From NCBI GenBank assembly GCA_910583765.1, contig CAJTYS010000069.1, forward strand, positions 1 through 14,222: a stretch of DNA of 14,222 bases, given 5' to 3'. Below are positions 6,675 to 13,695 of the stretch, in pieces. This stretch comes from an uncultured Eubacteriales bacterium (GTDB lineage: Bacteria; Bacillota; Clostridia; Peptostreptococcales; Anaerovoracaceae). The notes under the pieces are model-generated. The model saw only the letters and a list, made by a program, of their open reading frames with translations. It was not told the DNA's origin and did not search any database. Each line of letters opens with the position of its first letter. Positions within the stretch are counted from its first letter, which is position 1. The position numbers and the translations under genes are program-made.

Positions 6675-7835
6675 CTACATAGAAAACGCCTTTTGGAAAA
6701 TCGACTTAAATGCCGCCTGATCAGCCCTGCGGGGATTACTGTCCACCGAAACATTGGCTGCGGATCTTTCGGCCAGCTCATCGATGTCACTCTCCTTCGC
6801 GCCTGCTGCTTTTAACGTAGGAATCCCTAAATCCATGTTTAACTGCCGCACTGCTTCAATTGCTTTATGCGCGGCTTCACGCTTTGATAGTCCGGTGATG
6901 TTTTCACCAAGAACTCTGGCGATATTTACAAATTTGTCAAGACAAGCAACGTAATTATATTCCATGACATGTGGCAGCATGATTGCCATAGAAACGCCAT
7001 GGGGCATGTCATACAAGCCGCCCATTGCCTCTCCCATGCAATGCACGCCTGCTATATCGGAATTTCCAAAACAAATTCCCGCGATCAAACTGCCCAGCAG
7101 CATCTTCCCACGAGCATCTGCGGAATTATCATAAACAGCGTCCCTTATGTTTTCGCCGATCATTTGAATGGCATATAGTCCGCACGCGTCTGTGATGGGC
7201 TCCGCAAGCTTTCCCGTGTAACCTTCGATGGCATGGGTCAATGCGTCCATTCCCGTAGCCGCGATAATGGAAGGCGGCAATGTTTCAACAAGCTCTGGAT
7301 CCACGATGGCAAGTTTGGCCGCGATCAACGGGCTTCCGATACTCATTTTAAAGTGCCTTTTTGTATCTGTGATCACTGACCAGAATGTGACTTCGCTTCC
7401 AGTTCCCACAGTGGTTGGAATGGCGATCAAATCAGTGATTGGCTTTGACACCACGTCCAGGCCTTCGTAATCATTGATGCGTCCGCCTTCTGTGAGAATC
7501 ACGCCCACTGCCTTGGCCGTATCCATGGAACTGCCCCCACCAATGGCGATCAGCATATCCGAGTCTTCTTTTCTAGCCCACTCTGCCGCTTCTGTCACAG
7601 TGGTATCTCTTGGGTTTGGCTGTATGCCATCAAATATGGAATATGGCATGCCTGCTTCATCAAGAATGTCGGTTATTTTGGCCACAAGGCCCGCTGCGAT
7701 CAATCCCTTGTCAGTAATGATCAGGGGTTTTTTATGATTCATTTTCCTGATTTCATCGGGCAGCCGGTTAATCGCGCCTTCCCCATATATAATTTTTGTA
7801 GGGAGAACAAATTCAAAATTGTTTACTTTGCTCAT
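6675..7835 (-). CDS. Iron-type (group III) NAD(P)-dependent alcohol dehydrogenase
   Basis: The 386-residue length is normal for this family, which includes FucO, 1,3-propanediol, butanol, 4-hydroxybutyrate and sulfoacetaldehyde reductases. The dinucleotide site has GGGSSMDTAKA (99-109) and TTVGTGSEVT (141-150). The four metal ligands are all present: D197 and H201 in GMDALTHAIEGY, and H265 and H279 in GVHCMGEAMGGLYDMPHG. AGGAGG stands ten bases before the ATG. It follows the second CoA-transferase by 43 bases as last structural gene of the operon. It likely reduces an aldehyde formed in the pathway or oxidises the incoming alcohol; direction and substrate cannot be told from sequence. Confidence 0.93.
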   Translation of the reverse strand: MSKVNNFEFVLPTKIIYGEGAINRLPDEIRKMNHKKPLIITDKGLIAAGLVAKITDILDEAGMPYSIFDGIQPNPRDTTVTEAAEWARKEDSDMLIAIGGGSSMDTAKAVGVILTEGGRINDYEGLDVVSKPITDLIAIPTTVGTGSEVTFWSVITDTKRHFKMSIGSPLIAAKLAIVDPELVETLPPSIIAATGMDALTHAIEGYTGKLAEPITDACGLYAIQMIGENIRDAVYDNSADARGKMLLGSLIAGICFGNSDIAGVHCMGEAMGGLYDMPHGVSMAIMLPHVMEYNYVACLDKFVNIARVLGENITGLSKREAAHKAIEAVRQLNMDLGIPTLKAAGAKESDIDELAERSAANVSVDSNPRRADQAAFKSIFQKAFSM

Positions 7836-7878
7836 GTTTTTACATCCTCCTTGGATTTTTATCTGCAGGCTTCATCTG

Positions 7879-9084
7879 TCATTCGCCTTTTCGATGAATC
7901 TCGATGATCCCTTCCTCTTGGTATTGAGCCACTTCCTTTTGCGTGTATCCAACAGCTTTCATGATCTCCGCTGTGTCTTCGCCTAGTAACGGCGATGGTT
8001 TTCTGATTCGTTCCGGTGTCTTGCTGAATTTCACCGGCATTCCGAAAGTCGTTAATTTTCCTACGTTCGGGTCTTCATATTCAATGGCCATGGCTCTTGC
8101 TTTGATCTGCTCGTTGTCATGTGCCTGCGCAGGTGATTCCACTTGCGCCGCCGGTATCTGATATTCATGGAATTTCTGCAATAGCCATGACATTTTTTTC
8201 ATGGCAAAGAGTTCGTTGATCATCACCGTAAATTGATGATAGTTTTCACAGCGAAGATCATTTGTCGCATAAAGCGGGTCCTCAATCAACTCCGGCATTT
8301 CAATGGCATGGCAAAAATCAGGCCACATGGATTCGTCCAGAATCGTTACTGCGATCAGGCCATCCTTACAGCGATAAGTATCATATGGCACGATTTCCTG
8401 CGGCTTCGCGTTGCCCGAGCGACGCAGCGGTTTTCCAGTGAGGCCATAGGTAAGAATGGAGTCTTCCAATGAGGCGAACATGGTATCCAGCATGGAAACG
8501 TCAACTCGCGTTCCTTTTCCTGTTTTCTTTTTGTGATAGTAAGACAAAACCACTCCCAGGGCCATGGTGATGCCAGTATAACTATCACCGACTGACGCGC
8601 CTGAGCGAAGAGGCGGTAAATACGAGAATCCTGACATGTCCATATAGCCGCACATGCTTTCGATCACATTGTCATATGCCGTATTTTTTGCCAGCGGTCC
8701 ATCCTGTCCATATCCGGAACTTGACGCAAAGATAATTTCAGGATTGATTGCCTTGGCTGTTTCATAACCAAGACCCAGCTTGTCCATTGTGCCGACTTTA
8801 AAATTCTCAACAACCACATCAACCTTGGCGAATAGTTTTTTTATGATTTCTTTTCCAGCCTCTGACCGCAGATCAACCGCGATGCCTTCTTTATTCCTGT
8901 TATAAACGGCATAATAGGCGCTTTCTCCATTTCGCGCATAAGGAAACCAATATCTAGATTGCTCCCCGCCTGGTCTTTCCACCTTTATGACCCGCGCGCC
9001 CATGTCCGCGAGAATCATCGTTCCATAAGGTCCATTATATGCCTGCGAAAAATCCAGTACTGTCATCCCCTCCAATGGCAACAT
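7879..9084 (-). CDS. Class III (CaiB/BaiF family) CoA-transferase with catalytic Asp present
   Basis: The 401-residue protein has the full family layout: LPLEGMTVLDFSQAYNGPYG with GARVIKVERP at the N-terminus, the NRNKEGIAVDLRS strand (62-74), VVENFKVGTMDKLGLGYE (91-108), YGQDGP (125-130) and KTGKGTRVDVSM. The segment SGASVGDSYTGITMALG (161-177) carries D167 at the position of the aspartate that forms the mixed anhydride and CoA thioester in formyl-CoA transferase (Asp169 there). It moves CoA between carboxylic acids. Its ATG overlaps the TAA of the first CoA-transferase (TAATG), implying coupled translation and probably a shared complex. Acid substrate unknown. Confidence 0.93.
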   Translation of the reverse strand: MLPLEGMTVLDFSQAYNGPYGTMILADMGARVIKVERPGGEQSRYWFPYARNGESAYYAVYNRNKEGIAVDLRSEAGKEIIKKLFAKVDVVVENFKVGTMDKLGLGYETAKAINPEIIFASSSGYGQDGPLAKNTAYDNVIESMCGYMDMSGFSYLPPLRSGASVGDSYTGITMALGVVLSYYHKKKTGKGTRVDVSMLDTMFASLEDSILTYGLTGKPLRRSGNAKPQEIVPYDTYRCKDGLIAVTILDESMWPDFCHAIEMPELIEDPLYATNDLRCENYHQFTVMINELFAMKKMSWLLQKFHEYQIPAAQVESPAQAHDNEQIKARAMAIEYEDPNVGKLTTFGMPVKFSKTPERIRKPSPLLGEDTAEIMKAVGYTQKEVAQYQEEGIIEIHRKGE

Positions 9085-10292
9085 TACAACTCACTCCCTT
9101 CTGAAATGATCCCCTGGTGGGCAAGATCCTCTATTTCCTCACGGCCATATCCCAAATCCGTCAATATGGCTCTGGTGTGTTCCCCCAGCAGCGGCGCGGA
9201 GTTCTTTGGTTCATCATCAAATGCGGACAATTTGATGGGCATGCCTGGCATCAACAATTTTCCCAATGCTTGATCCTCCAATTCGATCACCATGTTTCTA
9301 TGCCTGATTTGTTCGCTATCAAAGGCTTCCTCCACTGTCAGGACTGAACCGCTTGGAATGTTCAGCGGCCTAAGGGTTTTCTCGATTTCGCTTCTAGTCA
9401 TATCTCTGAATTTTTCATCGATGATTTTCACAAGCAGGGTCTTATAATTTTCACCTCTGACTTCATTGGTGTTCAGTCTTTCATCATCGATATATTCAGG
9501 GAATCCCATTGCGTTGCAAAACTTTTCCCACTGAGCGTTGGTTGAAACAGCTGTGGATAAATAGCCGTCTTTTACGCGAAAAGTATCATAGGGCGCAATG
9601 GCTCTAGACGCGTTCCCTTCTTTCACATAGGGGATCCCATTCATTTTTTCTGAGAAAAACGCGACTTCCAATGCGGTGATCATGCAATCGTTTGCCGCCA
9701 CGTCAATTTGCTGCCCTTCTCCTGTTTCGTCTCTTGCCAAAAGCGCCGCGATGATGGCAATGGCAAAATACAGGTTGCCAAACTGCCCTGCCATTCTTGA
9801 GCCATGGGCTGTGGGAACCGTTTCTTCATGCCCGGTAATATCCATTAGGCCAGAAACAGCCTGCGCGGTCAAATCGCTTCCAGCTGTATTGCTCATTGGT
9901 CCGGTTTTGCCAAACCCTGTGTTGGAAGCATATATGATTTTCGGATTCACTTTACAGAGATCTTCATATCCCAGCCCGTATCGCTCCATCACGCCTGCCG
10001 GACAAGACTCACACACCACGTCTGCGTCAGCTGCTAATTTTAAGATGATACGCCTCCCCTGCTCTGACGTGAAATCCAGGCACATGCTTTTTTTCCCTCG
10101 GTTCAGATACGCATGGTAGGCGCTTCCCTTTTCCGTCTTAGGGGCCAGGGTTCTAATGGTATCCCCACCAGTAGCCGCGTTTTCTATTTTCATGACATCC
10201 GCGCCAAAGTCTGAAAGAATCATGGTCGCGTAACTGCCAAAGTGTCCAGTTGTAAAGTCAATGACTTTGACCCCTTCCAATATTTTTCCCAT
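9084..10292 (-). CDS. Class III (CaiB/BaiF family) CoA-transferase lacking the catalytic Asp
   Basis: The 402-residue protein has the family fold markers: ILEGVKVIDFTTGHFG, GADVMKIENA (30-39), NRGKKSMCLDF (64-74), YGLGYEDL, GFGKTGP and TGEGQQIDVA. In the segment that should hold the nucleophilic aspartate, it reads HGSRMAGQFGNLYFAIA (163-179). Aligned by LYFAIAIIAAL with the neighbour's catalytic region, the Asp position is G169. A shifted alignment does not offer another Asp nearby. It is therefore probably a non-catalytic or structurally supporting subunit of a heterodimer with the following gene, or it uses a different chemistry. GGGAGG is seven bases before the ATG. Confidence 0.9.
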   Translation of the reverse strand: MGKILEGVKVIDFTTGHFGSYATMILSDFGADVMKIENAATGGDTIRTLAPKTEKGSAYHAYLNRGKKSMCLDFTSEQGRRIILKLAADADVVCESCPAGVMERYGLGYEDLCKVNPKIIYASNTGFGKTGPMSNTAGSDLTAQAVSGLMDITGHEETVPTAHGSRMAGQFGNLYFAIAIIAALLARDETGEGQQIDVAANDCMITALEVAFFSEKMNGIPYVKEGNASRAIAPYDTFRVKDGYLSTAVSTNAQWEKFCNAMGFPEYIDDERLNTNEVRGENYKTLLVKIIDEKFRDMTRSEIEKTLRPLNIPSGSVLTVEEAFDSEQIRHRNMVIELEDQALGKLLMPGMPIKLSAFDDEPKNSAPLLGEHTRAILTDLGYGREEIEDLAHQGIISEGSEL

Positions 10293-10321
10293 AAATAATC
10301 CTCCCGTTCATGATCAATGAA

Positions 10322-10363
10322 ATACCCCTGAATCAAAAGCACGAGGTTCTTCATCAGGGGTAT
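10322..10363. repeat. Intercistronic hairpin before the first CoA-transferase
   Basis: ATACCCCTGA (10322-10331) and TCAGGGGTAT (10354-10363) form a perfect ten-base-pair stem with a 22-base loop, in the 83-base gap between the hotdog gene and the CoA-transferase. On the minus strand the tail is TTTCATTG, too poor for a confident terminator. It may protect an mRNA end after processing or tune expression of the downstream genes. Confidence 0.55.
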
Positions 10364-10375
10364 CCTTAGATCCCG

Positions 10376-10798
10376 TTAATGTCTGCCGATCACAAATGTG
10401 ACTTCGCCCTTCATAGTCAGAACTGGTTCATCAAAAATTTCAGAATGGTTGCTCGGAAGATCAAATTCTGAGGTCTTGTACATCTCAAAGCCATATAATC
10501 TGGAGCTGTTTCCTTTGTTTTTGATCCATACTATGATCTCAAAGGTGTCGAGCATGTGCGCCATGCTCAGACAAGTGGCTGTTTCATTGATCCACAGTCC
10601 CGGATCTTCGTCTCTGATGCTGCTTAGTTCTGTACAGCAGTCAATGCACTTTTCCAACATTTTCGCGCCTGAAATCAATTCTCCCGGATAGTGGCAGTCT
10701 TCACCGTGAATGGAAGTCTTAAACTTGTACATAGTCACTTCATCACCATGCCCTACCTTGTCCAGATGTTGTCTCATTTCGCCTTCTACTTTTGCCAT
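10376..10798 (-). CDS. Hotdog-fold protein resembling 3-aminobutyryl-CoA / beta-alanyl-CoA ammonia-lyase
   Basis: The 140-residue product matches from memory the small hotdog ammonia-lyases of lysine and beta-alanine fermentation (Kal, Acl; about 125-145 aa). Shared features are the (D)xHYxGxLxxGA block (34-45, here EDCHYPGELISGAK), CxxxTEL (54-58), D84...E87 with WI (91-92), GNxS (96-99) and FE..K (104-108). Those enzymes remove ammonia from a beta-aminoacyl-CoA, or run the addition. Here the EFxAPV segment of the family is replaced by ATCLSMAHML, so activity could differ, for example another elimination, hydration or thioesterase reaction. AGGAGG is seven bases before the ATG. It lies between the transporter genes and the CoA-transferases, fitting a step on a CoA ester made by them. 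Assignment rests on pattern memory, not on a search. Confidence 0.65.
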   Translation of the reverse strand: MAKVEGEMRQHLDKVGHGDEVTMYKFKTSIHGEDCHYPGELISGAKMLEKCIDCCTELSSIRDEDPGLWINETATCLSMAHMLDTFEIIVWIKNKGNSSRLYGFEMYKTSEFDLPSNHSEIFDEPVLTMKGEVTFVIGRH

Positions 10799-10920
10799 TT
10801 CATTACCTCCTGTAAATATAAATTTATGAAAAACTATAGGTTGACCTTTTTTGTGCCTTCTCTCGCAAATTCCGCATTTGGCTCACGCCGCCATTGCGCC
10901 TTGCCAGGCTATTTCTTCAT
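10799..10920. other. 122-base intercistronic gap inside the operon
   Basis: This is the longest gap inside the operon. On the minus strand it contains a weak TGGC/GCCA hairpin, an A-rich run and the ribosome site of the hotdog gene. I see no promoter, terminator or coding frame worth calling. Confidence 0.4.
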
Positions 10921-11124
10921 CTATTCCTCGTCGTTTACAAATACGCCCTTTCTCAATTCCAGCAAATACGCGATCAAACAGATTGGCCCTGAAAGCACCA
11001 TGATGATAACAGTGCCGATCAGTAAGACTCCTGGTGCCCATAACATGCATATGATCATCAATGCTACCGAGATAAGAACAAGCACCGCGCATATGTTTCC
11101 CCAATCTCTTTTTTTATTTGACAT
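10921..11124 (-). CDS. Small two-helix membrane protein, likely accessory subunit of the symporter
   Basis: The 67-residue product has a charged start (MSNKKRDWG), two hydrophobic segments (about 11-30 and 31-53, meeting at WAPG) and an acidic tail. Its start overlaps the 3' end of the symporter gene by 11 bases, with AGGAGG eight bases ahead of the ATG, so the two are translationally coupled. Several sodium:solute symporters are encoded with such a small partner (YhdT beside PanF, YjcH beside ActP). I infer the same arrangement, although the sequence is too short to assign to one of those families. Confidence 0.75.
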   Translation of the reverse strand: MSNKKRDWGNICAVLVLISVALMIICMLWAPGVLLIGTVIIMVLSGPICLIAYLLELRKGVFVNDEE

Positions 11125-12568
11125 CTTCTGTTCCTCCTTCCGTCATGCGGTCTTTCACGGAATTCTGCGTCGCATTGCAAACGATAAAATATACGATTAA
11201 GCTGAATACCCATGTAGCCGCGCTGGATGGAACGCCCATCGGCGAATTCAGGGCAAATTGCCATATGGCATAGAAAATCACTGACAGGATAATGGTTATG
11301 AGGCCGCCCATCGGCGTCTTCTTCTTGTAGAAAAATCCCCCAAGGATTGGAACGAAGAACACTGCGACCTGAAAACCGCCGATAATCGTCCAGGCGTTTC
11401 CAATGCCGTTTCGCCAGAACCAAGAACCGCATATGACAAAGATTCCCAGAGCCACAATCATGATTCTGCTGCCTTTGAGGACATTTTGATCACTCAAATC
11501 AGGCTTAAACAAATCTTTAAATATGTTTTTCACTAAGATTCCGCCAGTAATGAGGAATTCCGCGCTGACCGTTGACATGACCGCAGCGATGAGGGACGCA
11601 ACGAATAAGCCTCTTGCTCCTGTCGGCAGCACACTGAACACAGTTGCCCAGAAACCTTCAGATGGAGTCGCCGCGTCAGGATGCATGATAGAAGCCGCCA
11701 TACCTACAATGACCATGGCAGCGCTGAAGATCCCGCCGATCATCAATACCAGGGAATAAGCCGTTCTGATCTCGCTTTCGCCTTTTGCCGCGCCAAACCT
11801 TTGATAGGACTGGGCGTTCACGTACATGGATGCGGCTGAAATAATGTATCCAAATGCTGTTCCCACGGTCTGGTGTCCAAACAAATTCAGTTTTTCCGGA
11901 TCACTAGCCGCAACAGCGTCATAAAATTCCCCGCCGCCTCCAAAATGGGAGAAAATGCCCCAGATCACAACGCCTGCCGACACTGTCATGACCGCAAACT
12001 GAATCAAGTCCGTGACAGCCAATGCCCACATGCCCGCAAGGGCCGTATATACCACAATGGCCGCACCTGCGATAATCATAGTGATCCAGATAGGCGCGCC
12101 TGAAACCATATGCAGCACTTCTCCAACCGCAAAAAGCAAAGCGCAGCAATATAATTGCGAAGCAACCGGACCAATGGCCGCCAATACTCCTGATGATTTG
12201 TTGTAAAAATATCGAATCATGTCCGGTAATGTCATCACATAATCAGGGAGTTTGTTTCTCGTCAGCGGTCCGATCCAGATGGCCAAAGGCAAACGCAGCA
12301 GAGATGATGGTATGATATAAAATGTCACAATGGACAATCCAATGGTTCCACCAAGTTCTCCTAATCCAACGATCGTCCAGGAGTCGTACCACCCCGCGGC
12401 CGCCACGCCGATCAGCACGGGAACGGTCAATCTTCTGCCAGCAACAAAAAAACTCTTAAAGTTCTTGCTTGCTCTGCGATGCATCACGAATCCCACGCTC
12501 ATTACGCCGATAAAATAGAGCACTAGCACTGCCCAATCAGCAATGCCCCATAATTCTTTGAAGTCCAT
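11114..12568 (-). CDS. Sodium:solute symporter (SSS family) permease
   Basis: The 484-residue integral membrane protein has about 12-13 hydrophobic segments. SSS marks are the N-terminal region ending FFVAGRRLTVPVLIG (40-54), GWYDSWTIVGLGELG (59-73), and ALAGMWALAVTDLIQFAVM (177-195), the family signature with T186, D187 and Q190. It resembles the pantothenate/proline/acetate branch in layout. It would import an organic solute with sodium. It starts 16 bases after the first operon gene, with AGGAGG five bases before ATG, and overlaps the small membrane protein gene. In context it brings in the acid or amine later activated by the CoA-transferases. Confidence 0.93.
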   Translation of the reverse strand: MDFKELWGIADWAVLVLYFIGVMSVGFVMHRRASKNFKSFFVAGRRLTVPVLIGVAAAGWYDSWTIVGLGELGGTIGLSIVTFYIIPSSLLRLPLAIWIGPLTRNKLPDYVMTLPDMIRYFYNKSSGVLAAIGPVASQLYCCALLFAVGEVLHMVSGAPIWITMIIAGAAIVVYTALAGMWALAVTDLIQFAVMTVSAGVVIWGIFSHFGGGGEFYDAVAASDPEKLNLFGHQTVGTAFGYIISAASMYVNAQSYQRFGAAKGESEIRTAYSLVLMIGGIFSAAMVIVGMAASIMHPDAATPSEGFWATVFSVLPTGARGLFVASLIAAVMSTVSAEFLITGGILVKNIFKDLFKPDLSDQNVLKGSRIMIVALGIFVICGSWFWRNGIGNAWTIIGGFQVAVFFVPILGGFFYKKKTPMGGLITIILSVIFYAIWQFALNSPMGVPSSAATWVFSLIVYFIVCNATQNSVKDRMTEGGTEDVK

Positions 12569-12584
12569 ACTTACCTCCTTCTCT

Positions 12585-13172
12585 TCATATATTGAGCCGT
12601 ACTTTCAATCCACTGATATGTTCATTTTCAGCAGCAAAATGATCTTTATAGGCATATTTTGTATATGTCTGCCCACGGCATTCCAGGGTCAGCTCAATTG
12701 CCTCCCTATAGAACAATCGCTTAGATGACAGCGTCACATCGGGAATCGAGTACAAACTTCGCCTCAGGTATTGCCATTTGGCACATTCAATGCTCTCATT
12801 CACCGCCTCATGTTCTGAGCACTTAGGTTCAAGTAATTTGCTTTTGACACTCGCGATTCTTGATTCCTGCAAAGCCAAATCCTCGTACAGGTCAAAGTGA
12901 AAAGCGTGTTTTTCATTCATGTCATAAACAACGCCGATCTGACCTGTTTTCCCTAATCGTCTGGGTTTTGTGCCTAATTTGTCTGTTCTGCCAGTTTCGT
13001 AATCAAGAATCATGAACAAATATGGAACGAGTACGTTTTCGGTTTTCAGCAACTGGTATTTAAAAGGACAAAAAAGCCCAAATAATTTGGGGTGAATCTG
13101 TTTCATTTTTACAGCAAGGGCAACGCTATCCTCCTTTACATTTTGTGTTTTAACAATCTTTTCTGTTGACAT
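12585..13172 (-). CDS. Unknown 195-residue protein, first gene of the sigma54-controlled operon
   Basis: I do not recognise this protein. It is soluble, with no signal peptide or membrane helix. Notable stretches are LFGLFCPFKYQLL near residue 30, VPYLFMILDYETGRTDKLGT, HAFHFDLYEDLALQE, a middle part with Cys and Glu (EPKCSEHEAVNESIECAKW), and an ordered-looking C-terminus with TLECRGQTYTKYAYKDHFA and ENEHISGLK. An in-frame TTG at 13241 lies inside the sigma54 promoter and cannot be the start. GGAGGG is eight bases before ATG 13172, which is chosen. As lead gene of the operon just before the symporter, it may be a binding, sensing or regulatory protein for the substrate; that is only positional inference. 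Confidence 0.8.
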   Translation of the reverse strand: MSTEKIVKTQNVKEDSVALAVKMKQIHPKLFGLFCPFKYQLLKTENVLVPYLFMILDYETGRTDKLGTKPRRLGKTGQIGVVYDMNEKHAFHFDLYEDLALQESRIASVKSKLLEPKCSEHEAVNESIECAKWQYLRRSLYSIPDVTLSSKRLFYREAIELTLECRGQTYTKYAYKDHFAAENEHISGLKVRLNI

Positions 13173-13237
13173 CGTCTTGTCCCTCCAATCAAATCGCTGT
13201 GAACCATTAAGTAATGTAACTGACACTTTTATATAAC

Positions 13238-13252
13238 GCAATTTTCATGCCA
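13238..13252 (-). promoter_or_regulatory. Sigma54 (-24/-12) promoter of the operon
   Basis: On the minus strand the sequence TGGCATGAAAATTGC fits the sigma54 consensus TGGCACG-N4-TTGC, with the invariant GG and GC separated by exactly ten bases. It is intergenic, points toward the 195-aa gene and leaves a leader of about 55 bases before ATG 13172. The window also encodes a matching sigma54 activator at the other end of the operon. Confidence 0.8.
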
Positions 13253-13354
13253 CCCCTATTTTTCTGTCTATCACATCCCAGGCCGTTATTTTCTATATTT
13301 TTGAATTTTATAAAATATATTCTATATTTCATGGCCTCATAGGGCCTTTGGTCT

Positions 13355-13398
13355 CTTCCATTTTGGAAGGATTCTTTGCTTTGTCCTTCATTTGGAAG
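13355..13398. promoter_or_regulatory. Candidate upstream activator binding sites (two dyads)
   Basis: CTTCCA-TTT-TGGAAG (13355-13369) is a perfect 6-3-6 dyad. CTTCA-TT-TGGAAG (13386-13398) is a near copy with its centre about 30 bp away, close to three helical turns. They lie about 105-145 bp upstream of the -24 element, the usual place for sigma54 enhancer sites. Binding by the regulator encoded at 5054-6478 is inferred. Confidence 0.5.
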
Positions 13399-13403
13399 AA
13401 AAA

Positions 13404-13440
13404 AATTGCAGATCGGAAACAATGTTTCCAATCTGCAATT
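13404..13440 (-). terminator. Rho-independent terminator isolating the operon control region
   Basis: The arms AATTGCAGAT plus GGAAAC and their complements form 16 base pairs with one mismatch and a three-base loop. On the minus strand the stem is followed by a run of T (TTTTTTTCTTCC). It ends transcription from the minus-strand genes at the right edge before the sigma54 promoter. The inner GGAAAC-AAT-GTTTCC is itself a dyad of the same size class as the activator sites. Confidence 0.8.
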
Positions 13441-13485
13441 AAGATAAATTTCTTATTCTGTTGTTTATTTTACTGTCTTTTTGCG

Positions 13486-13644
13486 CTAACACGGGGCAAC
13501 TTTTTGGATCTGTGATTTGCGGTTCCACCGCATTTCCACTGGATTTTCGCCAATATGATGATACATGCATCCGTTTTTTACAATCATTTTTTTGATTTTG
13601 ACATCAGGGACACATGCTCCTGCGATAAGGGCCTTTCCATCATT
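13486..13644 (-). pseudogene. Small coding-like frame, possible gene remnant
   Basis: An open minus-strand frame of 52 codons reads NDGKALIAGACVPDVKIKKM, then IVKNGCMYHHIGENPVEMRW and ends QKVAPC. It looks like protein sequence (two Cys, Gly-Glu-Asn-Pro turn), but the only ATG (13587) gives just 33 residues and lacks a ribosome site. It may be the C-terminus of a broken gene, or a small protein with a start I cannot see. Nothing else is supported in 13441-13695. Confidence 0.3.
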
Positions 13645-13695
13645 TTACGCCGATTGCTATGACGCGCCATGATATTTTCTATCTTTGAAAGCTGT

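Noticed and set aside
6972..6986. Sigma54-like element TGGCAGCATGATTGC on the plus strand
   Set aside because: It fits the spacing but lies inside the dehydrogenase coding region, antisense, with no plus-strand gene behind it. It is taken as chance, and shows that one such match alone is weak evidence.
10883..11104. Minus-strand 73-codon frame beside the small membrane protein
   Set aside because: It is an out-of-frame shadow of the 67-residue protein, which has the ribosome site and membrane helices.
13173..13241. N-terminal extension of the 195-aa protein from TTG 13241
   Set aside because: The TTG lies inside the -12 element of the sigma54 promoter, upstream of the expected transcript start. 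ATG 13172 has a proper ribosome site.
13207..13431. Minus-strand 74-codon frame across the control region
   Set aside because: It runs through the terminator, activator dyads and sigma54 promoter, has no ribosome site and does not resemble a protein family.
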